64,000 nucleotides of DNA from Limnohabitans radicicola (GCF_014837235.1 NZ_JACYFT010000001.1:571688-635687); one strand, 5' to 3'. Counted from the first letter of the stretch, positions 55,120 to 63,822 are shown. The notes: generated by a model not told the origin, from the sequence alone. Numbers and translations: made by a program.

Positions 55120-56010
55120 TCACTTCTTGGCGTATTCCTCTGCAGGCTTGTCGTTCAGGTTGGCCCAGGCCGCTTTGGTCGCGTCGCTGGCAGGCAGGCC
55201 CACACGGGTGTTCTTGGGTGGGATGGGCTGCACGAACCACTTGTCGTATGTCTTGGCCATGTCACCACTCTTGACCATGTCACGCACGGTGTCGTCGGCC
55301 AGTTTCTTGAACGCAGGGTCGTCCTTGCGGATCATGATGGCGATGGGCTCGACGTTGAGCACTTCACCCACGATCTTGAAGTCGGCAGGGTTCTTGGCGG
55401 TGGCGATATTGCCCGCCAGGATCTGGCCGTCCATCACGAAAGCGTCTGCACGGCCGGATTCGAGCAGCAGGAAGCTGTCGGCGTGGTCCTTGCCAAAGAC
55501 TTCCTTGAAGTCGATGCCGTTGGCACGTTCGTGCTTGCGCAGCAACTGCACAGAAGTGGTGCCTGTGGTAGTGGCCACATTGCGGTCTTTCAGTTGTGCG
55601 ATCGAGGTGATGCCCGAATTGGCCTTGACGGCGATGCGCACTTCTTCCACATAGGTGGTCACCACAAAAGCCACGTCTTTCTGGCGAGCGGTGTTGTTGG
55701 TGGTCGAGCCGCATTCGATGTCCACAGTGCCGTTTTGCACCAAAGGAATGCGGTTTTGCGAGGTCACCGACTGGAACTTCACGTCCAGCTTCTTGCCCAC
55801 GGCTTTTTCAACGTTGGCGATGATGCGCTGGCAGATTTCATAGTGGAACCCGGCGTACTTGCCGTCACCCAGCGTGTAGGACAGAGCGCCCGAAGAATCA
55901 CGCACACCCATGGTGATCGCACCAGCGCTTTTGACTTTGTCCAGCGTGTCCGCCTGCACAGCGCCCATGGACAAGGCCATCACGGCCAGAGCGAGCAAAT
56001 GTTTTTTCAT
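55120..56010 (-). CDS. gltI: Glutamate/aspartate ABC transporter substrate-binding protein GltI
   Basis: About 296 residues. Signal peptide MKKHLLALAVMALSMGAVQA, then the family-3 binding fold: GAITMGVRDSSGALSYTLG near residue 35, YHYEICQ-like GFHYEICQRI, and VDIECGSTTNNTARQKDVAF near 100, the acidic amino acid pattern. ATG at 56010 chosen from GGAG 6 bases upstream. First gene of gltIJKL. Confidence 0.94.
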   Translation of the reverse strand: MKKHLLALAVMALSMGAVQADTLDKVKSAGAITMGVRDSSGALSYTLGDGKYAGFHYEICQRIIANVEKAVGKKLDVKFQSVTSQNRIPLVQNGTVDIECGSTTNNTARQKDVAFVVTTYVEEVRIAVKANSGITSIAQLKDRNVATTTGTTSVQLLRKHERANGIDFKEVFGKDHADSFLLLESGRADAFVMDGQILAGNIATAKNPADFKIVGEVLNVEPIAIMIRKDDPAFKKLADDTVRDMVKSGDMAKTYDKWFVQPIPPKNTRVGLPASDATKAAWANLNDKPAEEYAKK

Positions 56011-56115
56011 ATCCATCTCCAAAAAAAGTCCGCCATGGGCGGGTTCACATCATTGAACTGCAGATTCTGATGCACCAGAATGGCTCAGCGCCTTCCAATG
56101 CCCACAACAACAGCA

Positions 56116-56153
56116 GAAAACATGCCTGTTTTCGACATCATTGACTATAGTCA
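56116..56153. promoter_or_regulatory. Inverted repeats upstream of gltI
   Basis: GAAAACA-TGCC-TGTTTTC (56116-56133) is a perfect 7-4-7 inverted repeat and TGACTATAGTCA (56142-56153) a perfect 12-base palindrome. Both lie 105-145 bases upstream of the gltI ATG and are good operator candidates. The LysR gene just upstream could encode the regulator. Confidence 0.45.
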
Positions 56154-56212
56154 GTGGCGGGTCGTGCCAGCATCAGGGTGTACCCGAAGAATCATGCGAA
56201 AAATGCATGTGC

Positions 56213-57148
56213 TTATTCACCCGCAGTCCGCACAGGCTGCAGGTAGTGCCACAAATCCTGCACGATCCGCTTGTGCACCTGCCGGTGGCCTGATTTGGCC
56301 CGGTAGGCACGCACCTCCATGTTCAGCTCCAGGGACAGGGACGGGTCCACCGTGGCGGGCACCAACTGCCCCGACTGCAGCTCTTTCTTGACCGCGCTGC
56401 TGGGCAAAAACGCGATGCCGTGCCCCTCGACCGCCATGACCTTCAAGCCTTCGGCCATGTCTGTTTCATAAACCCGGTCCAGGTGGATTGGCGTGCGGGC
56501 CTGCTTGAGGATCCAGTCCGTCACCGCCCCCAGATAAGCGCCAGGGGCGTAGCCCAGGTACGGCAATGCCCGTTGCACATGGCCAGGCAGCGTGTAGCTC
56601 GGCGTGCCATCGGGGCTGGGTTTGACATAAGGCGCGATCACCTCATGCCCCAAGACGACCATGTCGTAACGCTCGGTGTCCAATTGCAGAGGCTGCGAGG
56701 GGTGGTGGTATGCGATCAGCACATCACAGCCGCCCTCCACCAGGCGCATGGCCGCATCGTGCACGTTCAAGGCCTTGAGGCGGCTCTTGATCGGGCCAAA
56801 GCCTTCGCGCAAGCCCGCGATCCAGGAAGGGAAAAAAGTGAAGGCCAAGGTGTGCGGCACGGCAAACTCGATGAAGTCCTGCCCCGCCGTGTCGTGCCCG
56901 CGCAGCATGGCCCGGGTGTTTTGCAGCGACTGCAGCAACTCCAGCGCCTGCCCGTAAAGGGTTTCGCCCGCCGGGGTCAAGGTGGTCGGGTAGGAGCTGC
57001 GGTCCACCAGATCGGCCCCCGCCCAGGCCTCCAGCGACTGGATGCGCCTGGAGAAGGCCGGCTGCGTCACATGGCGCAGCTGCGCCGAGCGGCTGAAACT
57101 GCGGGTTTCGGCCAGACTCACGAAGTCTTCAAGCCATTTGGTTTCCAT
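56213..57148 (-). CDS. LysR-family transcriptional regulator
   Basis: About 311 residues: N-terminal winged helix (ETKWLEDFVSLAETRSFSRSAQLRHVTQPAFSRRIQSLE, residues 2-40), then the periplasmic-binding-like effector domain. Start at 57148, the ATG directly before METKWLEDF, preceded by the exporter stop. It is followed by the gltI promoter region, so acidic amino acid uptake may be its target, although the same strand makes co-transcription with gltI possible. Effector unknown. Confidence 0.9.
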   Translation of the reverse strand: METKWLEDFVSLAETRSFSRSAQLRHVTQPAFSRRIQSLEAWAGADLVDRSSYPTTLTPAGETLYGQALELLQSLQNTRAMLRGHDTAGQDFIEFAVPHTLAFTFFPSWIAGLREGFGPIKSRLKALNVHDAAMRLVEGGCDVLIAYHHPSQPLQLDTERYDMVVLGHEVIAPYVKPSPDGTPSYTLPGHVQRALPYLGYAPGAYLGAVTDWILKQARTPIHLDRVYETDMAEGLKVMAVEGHGIAFLPSSAVKKELQSGQLVPATVDPSLSLELNMEVRAYRAKSGHRQVHKRIVQDLWHYLQPVRTAGE

Positions 57149-57155
57149 GGACCGA

Positions 57156-58964
57156 TTATGAAGTCTCGCCGCTTTGCTGCAGCGCCCACATCTGCGCATA
57201 CCGCCCTTGGCTGGCCAGCAACTGCGCGTGCGTGCCCCGCTCCAAAATCTGACCGGCCTCCATGACCAGGATCTCGTGGGCATCGACCACGGTGGACAGG
57301 CGGTGGGCGATCACCAGCGTGGTCTTGTTTTGCGCCACACTCGCCAGCTCAGCCTGAATGGCGCGCTCGTTGGCCGAGTCCAGCGCCGAGGTGGCTTCGT
57401 CAAACACCAGGATCGGCGGGTCTTTGAGCAAAGTGCGGGCGATCGCCACACGTTGCTTCTCGCCTCCTGACAATTTGAGGCCCCGCTCGCCCACCGACGT
57501 CTGGTAGCCCTGGGGTGTGGAGGCGATGAAGTCATGGATGCGTGCGGCGCGGGCAGCCTCTTCGATCTCAGCCTGACTCGCACCCGGGCGGCCGTAGGCG
57601 ATGTTGTAAGCCACCGTGTCGTTGAACAACACCGTGTCCTGCGGCACGATGCCCAGGGCGCGGCGCACACTGGCCTGGGTCACAGCCCGGATGTCTTGGC
57701 CCGCCATGCGGATGGCGCCTTGCTGCACGTCATAAAAACGGAACATCAGGCGCGCCAGGGTGGACTTGCCCGAGCCCGATGGGCCGACCACGGCCACCGT
57801 CTTACCGGCCGGAATCTCGAAGCTGATGTCCTTCAGGATCGGGCGATTGGCCTCGTAAGCGAATGACACATGGTCAAACACCACCGAAGGTGCCCCCTGC
57901 AAGGCCAGCGGCTGCGCACCCGGCGTATCGGCCACTTCGCGCTCGCGGTCCATCAGCACGAACATCTTGTCCAGATCGGTCAGGCTTTGCTTGATTTCGC
58001 GGTACAGCACGCCCAGAAAGTTCAGCGGGATGTACAACTGGATCATGAAGGCGTTGATCATGACCAGATCGCCCAGCGTCATGCGGCCATCGACCACCCC
58101 CTGGGTAGCGCGCCAGAGCATGGCGACCAGCGCCGTGGCGATGATGAGCTGCTGTCCGGTGTTGAGCAGGCTGAGCGAGGTTTGCGCTTTCAGGCGCGAG
58201 CGGCGCAGGCGTTCCAGGCTCTCGTCGTAGCGCCGGGCCTCGAACACTTCGTTGCCGAAATACTTGACGGTCTCGTAGTTAAGGAGCGAGTCCACCGCCT
58301 TGGTGTGCGCCGCTGAATCGAATTCGTTGGCCTCGCGGCGAAAGCGGGTACGCCACTCGGTGATGCGCACGGTGAAAAAGATGTAGATGCCCAGCGCGGC
58401 GATGGTGATCCAGGCGAACATCGCATCGAACTTGACGCCCAGAATGGACAGCACCAGCCCCACCTCGACCAGCGTGGGCACGATGGAGTACAGCGAATAG
58501 GAAATCAGCGACTCGATGCCGCGCACGCCGCGCTCGATGTCGCGCGTCATGCCCCCCGTCTGGCGCGCCAAATGGAACCTCAGGCTGAGCGCGTGCAGGT
58601 GCTCAAAGGTTTGCAGCGCAATGGCGCGAGCCGCACCTTGCGTGGCCTTGGCGAACACCAGCTCGCGCAGCTCGGTGAAGGCCGATGTGGACAGGCGCAA
58701 CGCGCCATAGGTCAGCAGCAAGCCTACCGGCACCACCAAGGCCACCCGACCATCCCCGGGCTGCAGGTTCATGGTGTCCACCAGTTGCTTGAGCAACAGC
58801 GGCACACTCACGTTGGCCAGTTTCGCCCCCACCATGAACAGCAAGGCGAAAACCACCCGCCATTTGTATTGCCAAAGGTAAGGGAAAAGACGTGACAGCG
58901 TGTGCCAGTCGCCACTGCGGGCGCTGGCGCTGGGTTGGGAGGAGGTTTCGCCATGGTGGCGCAT
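57156..58964 (-). CDS. Atm1/HMT1-like ABC exporter (fused TM and ATPase)
   Basis: About 602 residues. Six TM segments in the N-terminal half (from RVVFALLFMVGAKLANV) end in the NBD: Walker [14 protein letters not shown] near residue 395, signature KLSGGEKQRVAIARTL near 498, Walker B ILVFDEATSALD. NYETVKYFGNE near 225 is the hallmark of mitochondrial Atm1 and its bacterial relatives, which export glutathione-linked species. Start ATG at 58964 with AGGA 9 bases upstream. Lies next to the LysR gene, divergent from the YciA thioesterase. Confidence 0.88.
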   Translation of the reverse strand: MRHHGETSSQPSASARSGDWHTLSRLFPYLWQYKWRVVFALLFMVGAKLANVSVPLLLKQLVDTMNLQPGDGRVALVVPVGLLLTYGALRLSTSAFTELRELVFAKATQGAARAIALQTFEHLHALSLRFHLARQTGGMTRDIERGVRGIESLISYSLYSIVPTLVEVGLVLSILGVKFDAMFAWITIAALGIYIFFTVRITEWRTRFRREANEFDSAAHTKAVDSLLNYETVKYFGNEVFEARRYDESLERLRRSRLKAQTSLSLLNTGQQLIIATALVAMLWRATQGVVDGRMTLGDLVMINAFMIQLYIPLNFLGVLYREIKQSLTDLDKMFVLMDREREVADTPGAQPLALQGAPSVVFDHVSFAYEANRPILKDISFEIPAGKTVAVVGPSGSGKSTLARLMFRFYDVQQGAIRMAGQDIRAVTQASVRRALGIVPQDTVLFNDTVAYNIAYGRPGASQAEIEEAARAARIHDFIASTPQGYQTSVGERGLKLSGGEKQRVAIARTLLKDPPILVFDEATSALDSANERAIQAELASVAQNKTTLVIAHRLSTVVDAHEILVMEAGQILERGTHAQLLASQGRYAQMWALQQSGETS

Positions 58965-59003
58965 GAGGGACAATCCTGTGAAAACTACTGCCCGATTGTG
59001 CCC

Positions 59004-59408
59004 ATGTCCGAAACCATCCGCCCCAGCGTTGATTTACCCACCGACCAGGATCTGGTCCTGAAAGTCATCCCCATGCCCGCCGACTGCAACGCCAATGGCG
59101 ACATTTTTGGTGGCTGGGTCATGGCCCAGGTGGACTTGGCCGGGTCTGTCTTGCCCGCGCGGCAGGTGCGCGGACGCATGGCCACCGTGGCCGTGAACGA
59201 GTTCATTTTCAAGCAACCCGTACGGGTCGGCGACATCCTTTCGTTCTTTGCCAAGATCGTCAAAGTCGGCCGCACCTCGATCACCGTGAAGGTCGAAGTG
59301 TTTGCCGAGCGCTTTCGCTCGCAAGGGGATTACATCAAGGTGACCGAGGCCTCGCTGACCTATGTGGCCATCGACGAGAACGGCAAACCCCGGCCGATCG
59401 CAGCCTGA
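59004..59408 (+). CDS. yciA: Acyl-CoA thioesterase, YciA type
   Basis: 134 residues, single hotdog fold. NANGDIFGGWVMAQVDLAG near residue 30 carries the catalytic Asp and the hotdog helix; FIFKQPVRVGDILSF is the core strand. YciA hydrolyses a wide range of acyl-CoAs. Start chosen as the ATG at 59004 just before MSETIRP. It is convergent with the second hotdog gene (stop to stop adjacent). Confidence 0.9.
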   Translation: MSETIRPSVDLPTDQDLVLKVIPMPADCNANGDIFGGWVMAQVDLAGSVLPARQVRGRMATVAVNEFIFKQPVRVGDILSFFAKIVKVGRTSITVKVEVFAERFRSQGDYIKVTEASLTYVAIDENGKPRPIAA

Positions 59409-59891
59409 TCAGGAGACGATGTAGGCGGCAGCGCCCGCCGACATCAGTGTGCCGTCCGGGCCACGGAACTCCATGCGGGACGTGCCCACTCGGGAGCCCA
59501 CGCGCAGCGCCTCGGCGTGGATGGTGAAAAACTCGCCAATGCCGGGACGCAAGTAGTCGATACGCAAATCGATGGTGCCCAGCTTGGCAAAGCGCTCCAA
59601 GCGCTTGGCCGGAGGCTCGTCCATGTGTTTGGCCGCCAGCGCCGCCATCACGGCCGCACTGCCGATGGCGTCGAGCGCCGCACTGATCACACCGCCGTGG
59701 ATGCGGTTGTAGGCAAAGTGCCCCACCAGCTCGGGGCGCATGTCGATGCGGGCCTCGATGCCCTCGGGCGTGACTTTGACCAGCTTCAGACCGATCGTCT
59801 GGTTGAAAACGATTTTCTCTTCGTAGATCTGCCGAAAGCCCTCAATGTATTCGGGCTCAAGGACAACGGGGGTATGGGGGCGGTGGGGCAT
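59409..59891 (-). CDS. Hotdog thioesterase, PaaI type
   Basis: 160 residues. A hotdog fold with RIHGGVISAALDAIGSAAVM near residue 70 (PaaI-type HGG motif) and TIDLRIDYLRPG near 107. PaaI-class enzymes hydrolyse aromatic or short acyl-CoA esters. Located 40 bases after the enoyl-CoA isomerase-like gene on the same strand, so it is probably the last gene of the beta-oxidation-like operon. Confidence 0.87.
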   Translation of the reverse strand: MPHRPHTPVVLEPEYIEGFRQIYEEKIVFNQTIGLKLVKVTPEGIEARIDMRPELVGHFAYNRIHGGVISAALDAIGSAAVMAALAAKHMDEPPAKRLERFAKLGTIDLRIDYLRPGIGEFFTIHAEALRVGSRVGTSRMEFRGPDGTLMSAGAAAYIVS

Positions 59892-59931
59892 GCTGGGGAT
59901 TCTATTGAAGGATCAGCAATGCCCCGCCAGC

Positions 59932-60696
59932 TCACAGTTTGGAAAAGTCGGGTTTGCGTTTTTCCATGAATGCCCCGAAAGCCTCTTTGGCGGCGGGCTC
60001 ACGCAGCATGCGGCCAAAGCTCTGACCTTCTTCGTCCATCTTTTGCAACACGGCTTGCTGGTCGCCACCTTTCATCAAACGCTTGGTCTCGATCAGCGAG
60101 GACAGCGGTTTGGCCGCGAGTTTGCGCGCCTGCGCCTGCGCCACCGCATTGACTTCGGTGGGCGGCACCACGCGGTTGACCAGCCCCACCTCTTGCGCGG
60201 CCTCGGCAAAGAAAGGCTCGCCCAGCAACAGGGCTTCGGCGGCCCGGTGGTAGCCGAACATGCGCGGCGCCAGCAGGCTCGATGCGGCCTCGGGGCACAG
60301 GCCCAGGTTGACAAAGGGCATGGAAAACGCCGCGTTGTCACCGGCGTACACCAGGTCGCAATGGAACAGCATGGTGGTGCCGATGCCCACAGCAGGCCCG
60401 GCCACCGCGGCCAGCAGCGGTTTTTCGAAACCCGCAATGCCCCGCAGGAAACGGAACACGGGCGACTCTTTCGTGGACGGCGGCTTGTTCAGGAAGTCGC
60501 CGATGTCGTTGCCGGCACTGAAAATGGTTTCATGCCCCTGGAACACCACCACGCGCACACTGGCGTCGGCGCTGGCCTGGGCCACCGCATCGGCCATGGC
60601 CGCGTACATGTCGGAGGTGATGGAGTTTTTCTTGTCCAGGCGGTTGAAGGTGATGGTCATCACCCCGGCGTCGATGTGGGTCAGGATGTCGGACAT
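59932..60696 (-). CDS. Enoyl-CoA hydratase/isomerase family protein, isomerase-like
   Basis: About 254 residues, crotonase fold. FSAGNDIGDFLN near residue 65 and GPAVGIGTTMLFHCDLVYAG near 105 build the oxyanion hole. The usual hydratase Glu (QPE) is Phe in SMPFVNLGLCPEAAS, while Glu in PEAAS and in AAEAL resembles delta3-delta2-enoyl-CoA isomerases. I therefore prefer isomerase to hydratase. Part of the TetR-headed operon. Confidence 0.82.
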   Translation of the reverse strand: MSDILTHIDAGVMTITFNRLDKKNSITSDMYAAMADAVAQASADASVRVVVFQGHETIFSAGNDIGDFLNKPPSTKESPVFRFLRGIAGFEKPLLAAVAGPAVGIGTTMLFHCDLVYAGDNAAFSMPFVNLGLCPEAASSLLAPRMFGYHRAAEALLLGEPFFAEAAQEVGLVNRVVPPTEVNAVAQAQARKLAAKPLSSLIETKRLMKGGDQQAVLQKMDEEGQSFGRMLREPAAKEAFGAFMEKRKPDFSKL

Positions 60697-60716
60697 GGTT
60701 TTCCTTGTTGAAATGG

Positions 60717-61160
60717 TTACTGAACCCGAATCCAGGTCTGTGTGCGCCCCAGGAGCGGCGCGCCGATGTAGCCCCGGACTTCCAGCTTCTTGCCGCCCTC
60801 GATGGGGGTCAGGCGCAGGCTGTAGTTCTTGCCGTTCTCGGGATCGAGGATTTTCCCACCTTCCCACACGGTCTTGCCGTCACTTTGTTGACCGCCCCGA
60901 ATGATCTCCAGGCCGATCTTGGGCTTGCCCTTGCGGTCATCGGTACACAGATTGCAGTTGGGCTCTGCGCTGGGCGTGCTCAGCAAGGAACGCTCCACCA
61001 CACCCGACAGCACCCCCGAAGCGTTCAGGCTGATGCGAATTTCCGCTTTCGGCTGGTTCGTTTCATCGTCAATCGTGCGCCACAAACCCAAAGGGCTCAT
61101 CTGCGCGTGCGCGGCGAAAGTCAAACAGCCCGCCAGCGCCAGCCATGCTTTTTTGCTCAT
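60717..61160 (-). CDS. DUF2147 family secreted protein
   Basis: About 147 residues with a signal peptide (MSKKAWLALAGCLTFAAHA). The mature part MSPLGLWRTIDDETNQPKAEI and the paired Cys in CNLC fit DUF2147; YSLRLTPIEGGKKLEVRGYIG is the C-terminal core. Probably a small periplasmic lipocalin-like beta-sandwich protein. Lies between the acyl-CoA dehydrogenase and enoyl-CoA isomerase genes with gaps of about 20 bases, so it is co-transcribed. Function unknown. Confidence 0.8.
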   Translation of the reverse strand: MSKKAWLALAGCLTFAAHAQMSPLGLWRTIDDETNQPKAEIRISLNASGVLSGVVERSLLSTPSAEPNCNLCTDDRKGKPKIGLEIIRGGQQSDGKTVWEGGKILDPENGKNYSLRLTPIEGGKKLEVRGYIGAPLLGRTQTWIRVQ

Positions 61161-61183
61161 CTTGTCTCCTGGGGTCAAAGTCA

Positions 61184-62995
61184 TCACGCCAGTGCGGCGT
61201 CGGTGTCCATCAGCACTTCACTGCCGGCACGGATGCGGCGCATCAGGCTGGCGGTTTCGGGCATGAGGCGGGTGAAGTAAAAACGTGCCGTCTGCAGCTT
61301 GGCCTGGTAGAACGGATCGGGGCGTTGGGCTTCTTCTTCGGCCTCGGCCAGTTTTTTCAGGGCGATCTGCGCCGAGCGGGCCCAGAAGTAGCCCAGCACC
61401 AGGTGCCCCACCACACGCAGGTAATCCACAGCTGCAGCGCCCACTTCGTCGGCATTGCTCATGGCCTTCATGCCCACCTCGCCCGTGAGTTGGGTCAGCT
61501 TTTGGCCCAGGTCGGCCAAGGGCTTGATGAACTCGCCCATGGCTTCGTTGGCCATCTCGGCCTTGACCAGTTGTTCGATCTGTTTGCCGAATTTTTGCAG
61601 CGACGCGCCCTGGTTGCCCAACACCTTGCGGCCCAGCAAGTCGAGTGACTGGATGGTGTTGGTGCCTTCATAAATCATGTTGATGCGGGCATCCCGCACG
61701 AACTGCTCCATGCCCCACTCCTTGATGTAGCCGTGGCCGCCAAACACCTGCTGGCAGGCCGAGGTGGCCTCCCAGGCGTTGTCGGTGGTGAAGGCTTTGA
61801 CGATGGGGGTGAGCAAAGCCACCAGCTCGGCCGCTTCGGCACGCACCGCTTCGTCGGGATGGTTCACTTCCTTGTCGAGCAGCAGGGCACAGTAGCAAGC
61901 GAGAGCCCGACCGCCTTCGGCATAGGCCTTGGCCGTCATCAGCATGCGGCGCACATCAGGGTGCACGATGATCGGGTCGGCCGGTTTGCCAGGCGCCTTC
62001 ACGCCGGTGAGCGAGCGCATTTGAACGCGGTCCTTGGCATAAGCGAGCGCATTCTGGTAAGCCACTTCGGTCAGGCCCAGCGACTGGTTGCCCACGCCCA
62101 GACGGGCGGCGTTCATCATCACGAACATCGCCGCCAGCCCCTTGTTGGGTTGCCCCACCATCGTGCCCACGGCTTCGTCGAGCACCATCTGGCAAGTGGC
62201 GTTGCCGTGGATGCCCATCTTGTGCTCCAGGCCACCGCAATAAATGCCGTTGCGCTCGCCGATGCTGCCGTCGGCGGCCACCTTGAACTTGGGCACCAGA
62301 AAGAGGCTGATGCCCTTGCTGCCGGGCGGCGCATCGGGCAAACGGGCCAGCACCAGGTGCACGATGTTGGCAGCCATGTCATGCTCGCCCGCGCTGATGA
62401 AAATCTTTTGACCGCTCAGGCGGTAGGTGCCGTCGGCCTGCGGCTCGGCCTTGGTGCGCAAGAGGCCCAGATCGGTGCCGCAGTGCGGCTCGGTCAGGCA
62501 CATGGTACCCGTCCACTCCCCGCTGGTCAGCTTGGGCAGGTAGAGGGCTTTTTGCTCGGGCGTGCCATGCGCGTGCAGAGCCTCATAAGCGCCGTGCGAC
62601 AGACCGGGGTACATGGTCCAGGCCTGGTTGGACGAGTTGAGCATCTCGTAAAAACACTGGTTCACCACAAAGGGCAGGCCCTGACCACCGAACGCGGGAT
62701 CGCAGCTGAGCGATGGCCAGCCGCCGGCCACGTACTGCGCGTAAGCGGCCTTGAAACCATCGGGGGCCTTGACCTCGTGCGTGTCACGGTTGAGTGTGCA
62801 GCCCTGGGTATCGCCAGAAATGTTCAGCGGAAAGACCACCTCGGCAGCGAACTTGCCCCCTTCTTCGAGCACCGCATTGATGGTGTCGGCATCGGTCTCG
62901 GCGTGTGGAGGCAAGGCTTTGAATTCGTCGGTGACGTTGAGCAGCTCGTGCAAGACAAACTGCATGTCACGCAAAGGTGGGTTGTAGACGGGCAT
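61184..62995 (-). CDS. Acyl-CoA dehydrogenase with extended C-terminal domain (DmdC/AidB-like class)
   Basis: 603-residue FAD enzyme, longer than the 380-residue classic form because of an extra C-terminal domain. TMCLTEPHCGTDLGLL near residue 165, GLEHKMGIHGNATCQMVLDEA near 255, NAARLGVGNQSLG near 295, and the catalytic Glu in NMIYEGTNTIQSLDLLGRK near 440. The group includes 3-methylmercaptopropionyl-CoA dehydrogenase and long-chain enzymes; substrate undetermined. Second gene of the TetR operon. Confidence 0.93.
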   Translation of the reverse strand: MPVYNPPLRDMQFVLHELLNVTDEFKALPPHAETDADTINAVLEEGGKFAAEVVFPLNISGDTQGCTLNRDTHEVKAPDGFKAAYAQYVAGGWPSLSCDPAFGGQGLPFVVNQCFYEMLNSSNQAWTMYPGLSHGAYEALHAHGTPEQKALYLPKLTSGEWTGTMCLTEPHCGTDLGLLRTKAEPQADGTYRLSGQKIFISAGEHDMAANIVHLVLARLPDAPPGSKGISLFLVPKFKVAADGSIGERNGIYCGGLEHKMGIHGNATCQMVLDEAVGTMVGQPNKGLAAMFVMMNAARLGVGNQSLGLTEVAYQNALAYAKDRVQMRSLTGVKAPGKPADPIIVHPDVRRMLMTAKAYAEGGRALACYCALLLDKEVNHPDEAVRAEAAELVALLTPIVKAFTTDNAWEATSACQQVFGGHGYIKEWGMEQFVRDARINMIYEGTNTIQSLDLLGRKVLGNQGASLQKFGKQIEQLVKAEMANEAMGEFIKPLADLGQKLTQLTGEVGMKAMSNADEVGAAAVDYLRVVGHLVLGYFWARSAQIALKKLAEAEEEAQRPDPFYQAKLQTARFYFTRLMPETASLMRRIRAGSEVLMDTDAALA

Positions 62996-63034
62996 GGTTG
63001 CTCCTTGAGTCTGAAGAAAGGATTGAAAAAGAAA

Positions 63035-63718
63035 TCAGCGTTTGCGGGGCGGAAGGTCCAGCGTTGAACGGTAGCGCTCCAGAATGCGGACAAAGCCTTG
63101 GCGCGCACGGTCTGCTGCGCCAGGCACCTTGAGGAAACGTGCTTCGTAGTGCAACGCGAGAATCAGGCCATGGACTTCGAAGGCCACCTGCAAGGGGTCG
63201 ACTTCGCGCGTGAGGTGTCCCTCCTCCTGCGCCTGCTCTACGGCGCGACGAACAGCCGCCTGCCAACTGGTCACCGAAGACGCCAGGGCATCGCGCACGG
63301 GTCCGGTACGGTCATCGAACTCCACCGCGCCACTGATGTAGATGCAGCCCGAATCGATCTCGTTGGAAGTCTGCACCATCCAGTTGTCAAACATCGCCTG
63401 CAGGCGCGGCACGCCCCGCGCGTGTTGCATCGCGGGGTAAAACACTTCCGACTCGAAGCGGTCGTGGTATTCACGGATCACCGAGATCTGCAATTCTTCG
63501 CGCGAACCGAAGTGGGCAAAGACGCCCGACTTGCTCATGCCCGTGACTTCGGCCAGCGCACCGATGGACAAACCTTCAAGCCCGATCTGCGAAGCCAGAC
63601 CCAGCGCGGCATCGATGATGGCGGCTTTGGTCTGCTGGCCCTTGAGCATGACGCGCTTGCCAGAGTCGGCGCTGTCCGAGGTGCGTTTGGGCAGTGGGGT
63701 GATTTTTCGGAGGTTCAT
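63035..63718 (-). CDS. TetR-family transcriptional regulator
   Basis: About 227 residues: N-terminal HTH (GLEGLSIGALAEVTGMSKSGVFAHFGSREEL, about 45-75) and a ligand-binding helical C-domain. ATG at 63718 (MNLRKITPLP) is 13 bases from the palindrome at 63731. It heads an operon with acyl-CoA dehydrogenase, DUF2147, enoyl-CoA isomerase and thioesterase genes, so an acyl-CoA or related ligand is likely. Autoregulation is inferred from the palindrome. Confidence 0.9.
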   Translation of the reverse strand: MNLRKITPLPKRTSDSADSGKRVMLKGQQTKAAIIDAALGLASQIGLEGLSIGALAEVTGMSKSGVFAHFGSREELQISVIREYHDRFESEVFYPAMQHARGVPRLQAMFDNWMVQTSNEIDSGCIYISGAVEFDDRTGPVRDALASSVTSWQAAVRRAVEQAQEEGHLTREVDPLQVAFEVHGLILALHYEARFLKVPGAADRARQGFVRILERYRSTLDLPPRKR

Positions 63719-63730
63719 GGGGCAAAAATA

Positions 63731-63755
63731 GAACGGTCGTGCTATTTTGCACGAA
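63731..63755. promoter_or_regulatory. Palindromic candidate operator of the TetR gene
   Basis: TCGTGC (63737-63742) and GCACGA (63749-63754) form a perfect 6-6-6 palindrome, 13 bases upstream of the TetR start codon, flanked by GAACGG. A 23-of-25 match occurs at 30932-30956. Confidence 0.75.
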
Positions 63756-63822
63756 TTCCGATCTTGCGCACCATGACCTTGCCAGTTTGAGGGTAAATCC
63801 CGAGCCCTACCCTGGGCCATCG

